This document shows, piece by piece, positions 58,921-64,000 of a stretch of 64,000 nt of DNA. Numbering within the stretch: position 1 is the stretch's first letter; each line of letters opens with the position of its first letter. The notes under the pieces are model-generated. The model searched no databases. It was not told the origin of the DNA and was given only the letters and a program-made list of their open reading frames with translations. A program made the position numbers and the translations under genes. This DNA is from Plantago major (Eukaryota; Streptophyta; Magnoliopsida; Lamiales; Plantaginaceae), in contig CM048844.1 in assembly GCA_026545765.1 (NCBI GenBank), positions 3,286,001 through 3,350,000 of the forward strand, given 5' to 3'.

Positions 58921-59728
58921 CTAAAAACCATGGCGTTAAAAATCTCCCCATCATGTTTTTCAATGCTAAAGCTTTATTTGATAATGCTAGTATGGTTGGT
59001 AAACCTTTCAAGGTGGACACGACTACAGCTTGTAGAAGTCGTCTTGATAACCTCTAATTGAAAGCATATTGGTTGAGTTTCTAGGAGAGGTGTTGGAATT
59101 GAAAATAGAGTTTGACAAGAAGCACCATTATTGTAACCATTGTTGTAGATTGGGGCATTGTGAAGACCTTTTTAGGATCAAATTTCCTGAGTTATGCAAA
59201 GAAAAATTGCATGATCAGATCTTGGGTGAAGGAGATGGTGTTGAGTTTGTAAAGAATGAGGAACAAAGAAAGAACTTGGAAAAAGAGAAGGTTATGGAAG
59301 AAGAAGGTTTCACTTTGGCACATCCAATGAGTGGAGGTTGTAGAAATGGAGGAGGTGCTTTGGATCGAGGAGGAGGTCAAAGTACTCCCCTCATCCCCTC
59401 CCCTGTTGTTGCGGACAAAAATCCTTTCTTACCTCTTGTTGAAAAAAGAGGGGACGATGATGGTTTCGAGAATTCTCAAGTGACTCCGTCTCCCACTTTG
59501 CATCCTCCATACTCATCACCGGGCCTTGTACTTCTTGAAGAAAGTGTCATTTTTCATGATTCTTTGAGTGAAAGTGACAAAGAAAGTGATGATTCTAAGA
59601 ATGAAAAAGGTAAAACTAATGAAGATTTTATTGATGAAACTTTTGTTGGAGAATTAGATTACTACGAAGGATTTCTTTCAAGTTCGGATGAGCCTTTATC
59701 TAAGGTAAGCAGTGTCATTAGACGGTGA
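58921..59728 (+). pseudogene. Retroelement ORF1-like zinc-knuckle protein fragment
   Basis: The first segment reads LPIMFFNAKALFDNASMVGK, then PFKVDTTTACRSRL and a stop (59,055). The second, from 59,069, reads VEFLGEVLELKIEFDKKHHY, then CNHCCRLGHCEDLF, then an acidic/Ser-Pro-rich tail. This is the layout of the plant DUF4283 plus zf-CCHC_4 proteins that come from LINE-type retroelement ORF1. The zinc knuckle is C-x2-C-x4-H but lacks the last Cys (Leu or Phe in its place). The break between the two parts removes 20-30 residues of the usual linker. No reverse transcriptase follows. The 219-residue second frame could be expressed but is more likely a dead remnant. Confidence 0.72.
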
Positions 59729-59745
59729 CGTCAAATTGTTCCAAG

Positions 59746-59876
59746 TTTCTTTCCTGTCAAAGCTTTCAAATGGTGTCTCCCAATCTGCTAGTGTTACACA
59801 TGGAGACGTTAATTGTCAGGAGACTGTGGGAAGAAGAAGTGAGATACTCCACTTGAAAGCTTTGACAGGAAAGAAA
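59746..59876. repeat. 24-bp perfect inverted repeat
   Basis: TTTCTTTCCTGTCAAAGCTTTCAA (59,746-59,769; a longer motif than most sites here) has its exact complement at 59,853-59,876 across an 83-nt loop. Inward pairing continues imperfectly. It lies just after the zinc-knuckle reading frame and could fold into a strong hairpin in RNA. Confidence 0.85.
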
Positions 59877-59929
59877 TCAAAATATTTGACAAAAGACAAT
59901 GACTTTGTTTATGATATTGTTTAATAGAA

Positions 59930-60800
59930 TAGACTTACAACAAGTTTGGTTTGGAACGCAGAATGATTTTTTGGATGTAGAAATGACTCTCTTCATGGAT
60001 TGTGGAAAAACTGGAGTACTTAGTTTGGTTTATGTATTTTGGATACTAATTCACTTTATTGTTTTTAGTATTAGTTCGCTTTTGGTCTTTTACTGATGTG
60101 GAATTATACACGGGTTCTTATAAATCCCCGTGAATCCTTTTTTATCGTCTTCAATAATACATAGAAAATTGCAACAAAAAAAAAAAAAACAACGTTGCAC
60201 TTGCTAGAAGATTCAAATTTTCTTCAGGTAATATTCAGAATAACTGAATCCTTGCCATCTCGAACTCCATTGATCATCCATGCTAAACCCTGAAACTCTC
60301 TTTCCTGAGTTCATCAGCTTCTCTTCATTGCTACAGAAGACAGTTAATGTCCACTTTGTAGGTGTAACAAAGTGCAGTACATTATCTAGAGATGTGTGTG
60401 ATGATCTTCAGTAGCATGTGCAGACAAATAAAGAGCTGGAGAACAGAAACAGTTCATATTTACAGAATTTAATGCTTACTCTAGAAAGCTGCACACAGAA
60501 GAAATCCCAAACCAATTCTTTCAAAAGATGATGCATTTATAAAGAAGAATAACAAAGCTGGCCAGAGATACAAGTAAGACTTCACTACCAAAATATAAAA
60601 GAACTAATCAACAAAATATCAGTAATCAGGAAGATTGACTAATATCAAAAAACTAACAGCCTTACAAATACTAAAAAGATCCTATCTAACAACCATCAAC
60701 CACAAGAGGAAAGGAGCACATGAACAAAATGCCAGTCTTTTCGCTTCTTGGTGGACGGCTTCCGGTCATAATCTACTACTAACAGAGAAGAACTGTCAAA
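59930..60800. other. Spacer and 3' flank of the RS-rich gene
   Basis: AT-rich. A poly-A tract at about 60,174-60,189, after AATAATACATAG, could mark the 3' end of the retroelement remnant on the plus strand. The right part is the 3' UTR side of the minus-strand gene. No exon recognised. Confidence 0.4.
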
Positions 60801-63800
60801 TCAGATTTCAAACTCTTTCTTATCCTCCCTAACAGACTGAACCTGAGGCAAATCAACTGGGGCAGGCCTTCGAATGACTTCCTCGTTATTTGAGTCGTTT
60901 GTCTCAAAATCATTAATCATATCATGATGAAACCGCCTGAAGTTACCACCATCCTCGCGAGGCTTTACACGACGCATCTCCTCTCTGTCTTCAAGCTTCC
61001 GATCATCATAATTAGTGTCAAATTTACTCTCCCTACCATCATTGTCCATAAAAGCAGGTCTTCTGGGACGATTCATGGGCCTAAAGTACTCATCTGACTT
61101 CACCCGACCAGAAGAATTGACAGAATTAAAGTTTTGATTGTTATTTCTGAAGACTCCAGTAGGTGATCTTCGGCGCTTGAAATGGTTTTCCCCAAAACTA
61201 GGACCATCAACCCAGCGGGAATTGCGCTGAGGGGAAAAGCGGCCTCTCGGAGGAGACATGTAACCTTCTCTGTATTCAGAGGCAAAGTTGGGTTTGTGGA
61301 AAGGAGCCCTCACTCTTTCGACTCTAGCCTCAGATCTAAATTCTGGAGATCCGCTGGGCCTTCTGTTGAAGTTACCATCTCTGTAAGAATGCCATGGCCG
61401 GGGTGAACGTGATTTAGATCTTGAACGAGATCTCCTCCGAGCAAAAGGCACATGAGCATCTCTAACAGGATCTGGAGAAAAGCTCCGTTCCCTTCTAGGC
61501 ATCCTAGAGAAACGAGCAGGTGCTGCACCACTGTGAGGCCTAGGTTCATAATCCTCCCCAAAATCTCTACTGGCATTCCGTGGATAATGTCCCCTTCCTC
61601 TGCCTCTAAAGTTGGTATATCTGTGCGTCGGAAGCTCCCTTTTGTGAGTGTTAAAGCCAGCCTCCCGCTCCACAGGTGATCTCCTAACTATGTGCCTGTG
61701 CAAACCCCTTGACAAATAATCTGCAGGTTGCCTCTGCTCATGAAAGTCCAACCCATCATACTTCTCTGCTGCCACCTCACCAGTAAAATTTCTTCTAGGT
61801 CTGGGGCCATTGCGATCTTCCACGGTTTCATGATGAGTTGTGTTAAAGCGGCCTTTCGAACCCCAGTTCGACCATTGATCAACACCATCTCTTTCATTTC
61901 TAAATGTAGCTGGTCTATATCTACCCACATATTTTTCAGGACTTCCATCTCTCTCACGAAAACCACTGATTCGGCGTGATCTGAAACATATGACAAATAC
62001 AAAAACGTAAGAAACCAATTATTTCTAATAGCATGACAAGGGAGCCTAGAACTAATGTGTGATACATACCTGAATTGCTGTGTAAAGAGGTCCTTGGCAT
62101 CAGCTGCCTCCAAGGATGACCGTCCTCCAGTGCGGGATTGAAGCTTTCCCCTTACCATCCTTGATGCATATTCACCCATAAGACCCTTGATATCATCTGC
62201 ATCTGTCCGCCTAGTCAAATCTCTTCTATTCCTAGCATCATTATTTTCATTCATAACCATTTCCAATCCCTGTTCAACTGTAGTACCAGATCCTCCATCT
62301 GATTCTTTCTTGCCACATGTCTCAACTCTATTGGACTCATCTCTCGAGAAATTCCTTCTCAGAGGATGTTTAGCCAAGTCGCTCTTTTCCCTATTCCCTG
62401 CTACAGATCTTTTCATCATTGAAATTCTGCCTTCAGTGCCATGAGAAACCTCACAGCCACCTTCAACTACATCAGATCGCAGGTCATCACCAGCATCAGA
62501 GTCCACTCCATTTCTTCCATCTGATTCATAGTCAACACACTCAGCCTCCACATCATTATCCTCCCAGGAAAGTGACAACCTCAACTCTCCATCTTCATAC
62601 GGAGATTCAGGACGAGCATCAACATCCATCTTTCCAAGACTAGTAACATGGCGTCCATATTGTGCTCGAGCACTATAACTATTGCAAGAGTCCTCCAACA
62701 CCATCTTCTCGGATACTTCATTAGGAAGGCCATTGTCCTCATGCTTGGCAACAAGCTTATCCTTGGCAAGAAGCTCATCCTGTTGGGAATGAGACTCAGT
62801 TTTCGCAGACGCAGCAATAAAGCTATCATCATTTAGAACCATGGAATCAGAAACTCCCACACTCTTTTCATCTTTAATGCAGGTACCTGCTGCAAGGAAA
62901 TATTCAGATTTTGATACAGGAGTACAACGTTTCACGTCATCAGAATCAATATTGTAACTGTCACCATACTCTCTTTTACAGGTAGTATAGCCAACAGAGT
63001 TCATCAAAGAAGTTGAATTACCAAGTGATTCAGAACTCTTTCGAAAATCTTCGGCATCTTTTCCTGAGAAAACAATCTGGGAACCAGGCATCTTCACATC
63101 TTTAGTTTTCATGTCAGCATCACTGCATGTAACCGTATTTGAGTTGATCTTGTTAACGCATTTCTCAGTTGCTTGGCTAGAAGTGTCTCTACAGACACTA
63201 GAATCAGAATTCTTTACTGGTTCCAGCACATGTTCCTGGAGACCCGTTGACTCAGTGCAAGAGGTTCTATCGGGTGTACCGCCTGATTTTTCTTCACTCT
63301 TCGGAATGGAAGATTCAACTCCTATGAAACCTGGATTCGAAATTTTATCATCCTCCGAACACTTCATCTCAGCAACTTCAGCTGGTACACTCCATTCATC
63401 CATATCAGTGTTCAAATCCCAAAACCGCCGATCCACTATAGAAGAAATACAAGTTGGAGAAGTACCAACATTCATAGTTCCAGACGAACTCTGAGAAGCA
63501 GCATTGCATTTCTTCAAAACTGGTAAACAGTTGGCACTATCTCCACTCGGTGTTGTAGTACTCAACGATTTTACTGACTCGTTACATTTCAAATCTACTT
63601 CAGCTGGTGTAACAACAGTGGAAGTATCAGAGCTTCCACGAATTGAATTATCTTCAACATGATCCTCCTTACTAGCATTATTATCATCAGAATCCTCCAT
63701 GCTTGCAGCAGCGGCGAGAAGCTCAATACCAGAGAAGTCCCCGGAGTAATTTTCCTCCTCTACTTGCTTAAAGAAGGTTCCATCAGATAATCTCTTACCA

Positions 63801-64000
63801 GATTTAGCTTTTGCCAATTCATCGATTCCTTCCAGTTGCAATTTGGTGAACGAGGCGAAATCTGAATGTAAAAGTTGATCCTGACCTTCAGAAGCTGGTA
63901 AAGAACTTGGCTTAGGTGATGCAGACCTAGGAATACGTCTCCTTTTCTTGATAGGAACATGCTCTGATTTACCAGAGTTCGGTTGCTCAGATTTCTCAAC
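60801..64000 (-). CDS. RS/RG-rich nuclear-type protein, C-terminal 1,036 residues (5' partial)
   Basis: Two minus-strand exons, 62,070-64,000 (open to the window edge) and 60,801-61,980, joined in phase 2 (F-R|S-R-R). The part seen begins with a bipartite basic signal (KKRRRIPRSASPKP). It continues as a long, low-complexity Ser/Asp/Glu-rich region with conserved-looking GIELLAAAASMEDSDDN and RPESPYEDGELRLSLSWED segments, then Arg-rich sequence. The last exon holds RGRGRGHYPRN, a true RS stretch (RRRSRSRSKSRSPRPW) and many RRSP/SPxR motifs, ending KKEFEI. This composition suggests an RNA-processing or chromatin-associated nuclear factor. I do not recognise a named family, and the catalytic or RNA-recognition part, if any, would be in the missing N-terminus. 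Confidence 0.8.

Noticed and set aside
61452-63494. Plus-strand frames opposite the RS-rich gene
   Set aside because: Shadow frames; the minus-strand frame is continuous over two exons with consistent splicing.

Overview
The window looks like nuclear DNA of a flowering plant, most likely a eudicot. Several genes carry short GT-AG introns. The set includes plant-only genes: a plastid beta-carotene hydroxylase, plastid MinD, a FRO-type ferric reductase and LRR receptor-like proteins. Stowaway-, Tourist-, Mutator- and Helitron-type elements fill the spaces between genes. I could not fix the order or family from the sequence alone.

Positions 1-43,800 are repeat-rich and full of broken genes. A unit of about 7.27 kb (first exon of an unknown gene, 5' half of an LRR receptor-like protein, three-exon cystatin-like gene) begins at 230 and again at 7,500 as a direct tandem duplication. 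The second copy is interrupted by a Helitron of 7,878 bp (8,491-16,368). Both Helitron ends can be read, and the uninterrupted target site survives in sister repeats in this window. It carries a truncated Rep fragment and a captured piece of an ACTIN-RELATED PROTEIN 4 gene. A third partial copy of the unit (38.8-41.66 kb) supplies the 3' half of the receptor-like protein that the first two copies lack, and has its own insertions. Between these copies lie foldback-like arrays (24.5-25.8 and 34.9-36.2 kb), two Mutator-type miniature elements (26.2-27.8 kb), an unusual papain-like protease gene on the minus strand (29.1-31.15 kb) and a decayed MULE transposase (36.5-38.4 kb).

Positions 43,800-64,000 are ordinary gene space: beta-carotene hydroxylase (7 exons, +), MinD (1 exon, -), an unrecognised basic coiled-coil protein (+), a ferric reduction oxidase (8 exons, +), a zinc-knuckle retroelement ORF1-like fragment (+), and the 3' part of a large RS-rich nuclear-type protein (-) that runs off the right edge.

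No operon-like cooperation is expected. The main story is birth and decay of a small receptor-like-protein/cystatin-like cluster shaped by tandem duplication, element insertion and gene-fragment capture. Exon borders were set by reading frame, GT-AG signals and agreement between paralogous copies. No transcript or database evidence was available.
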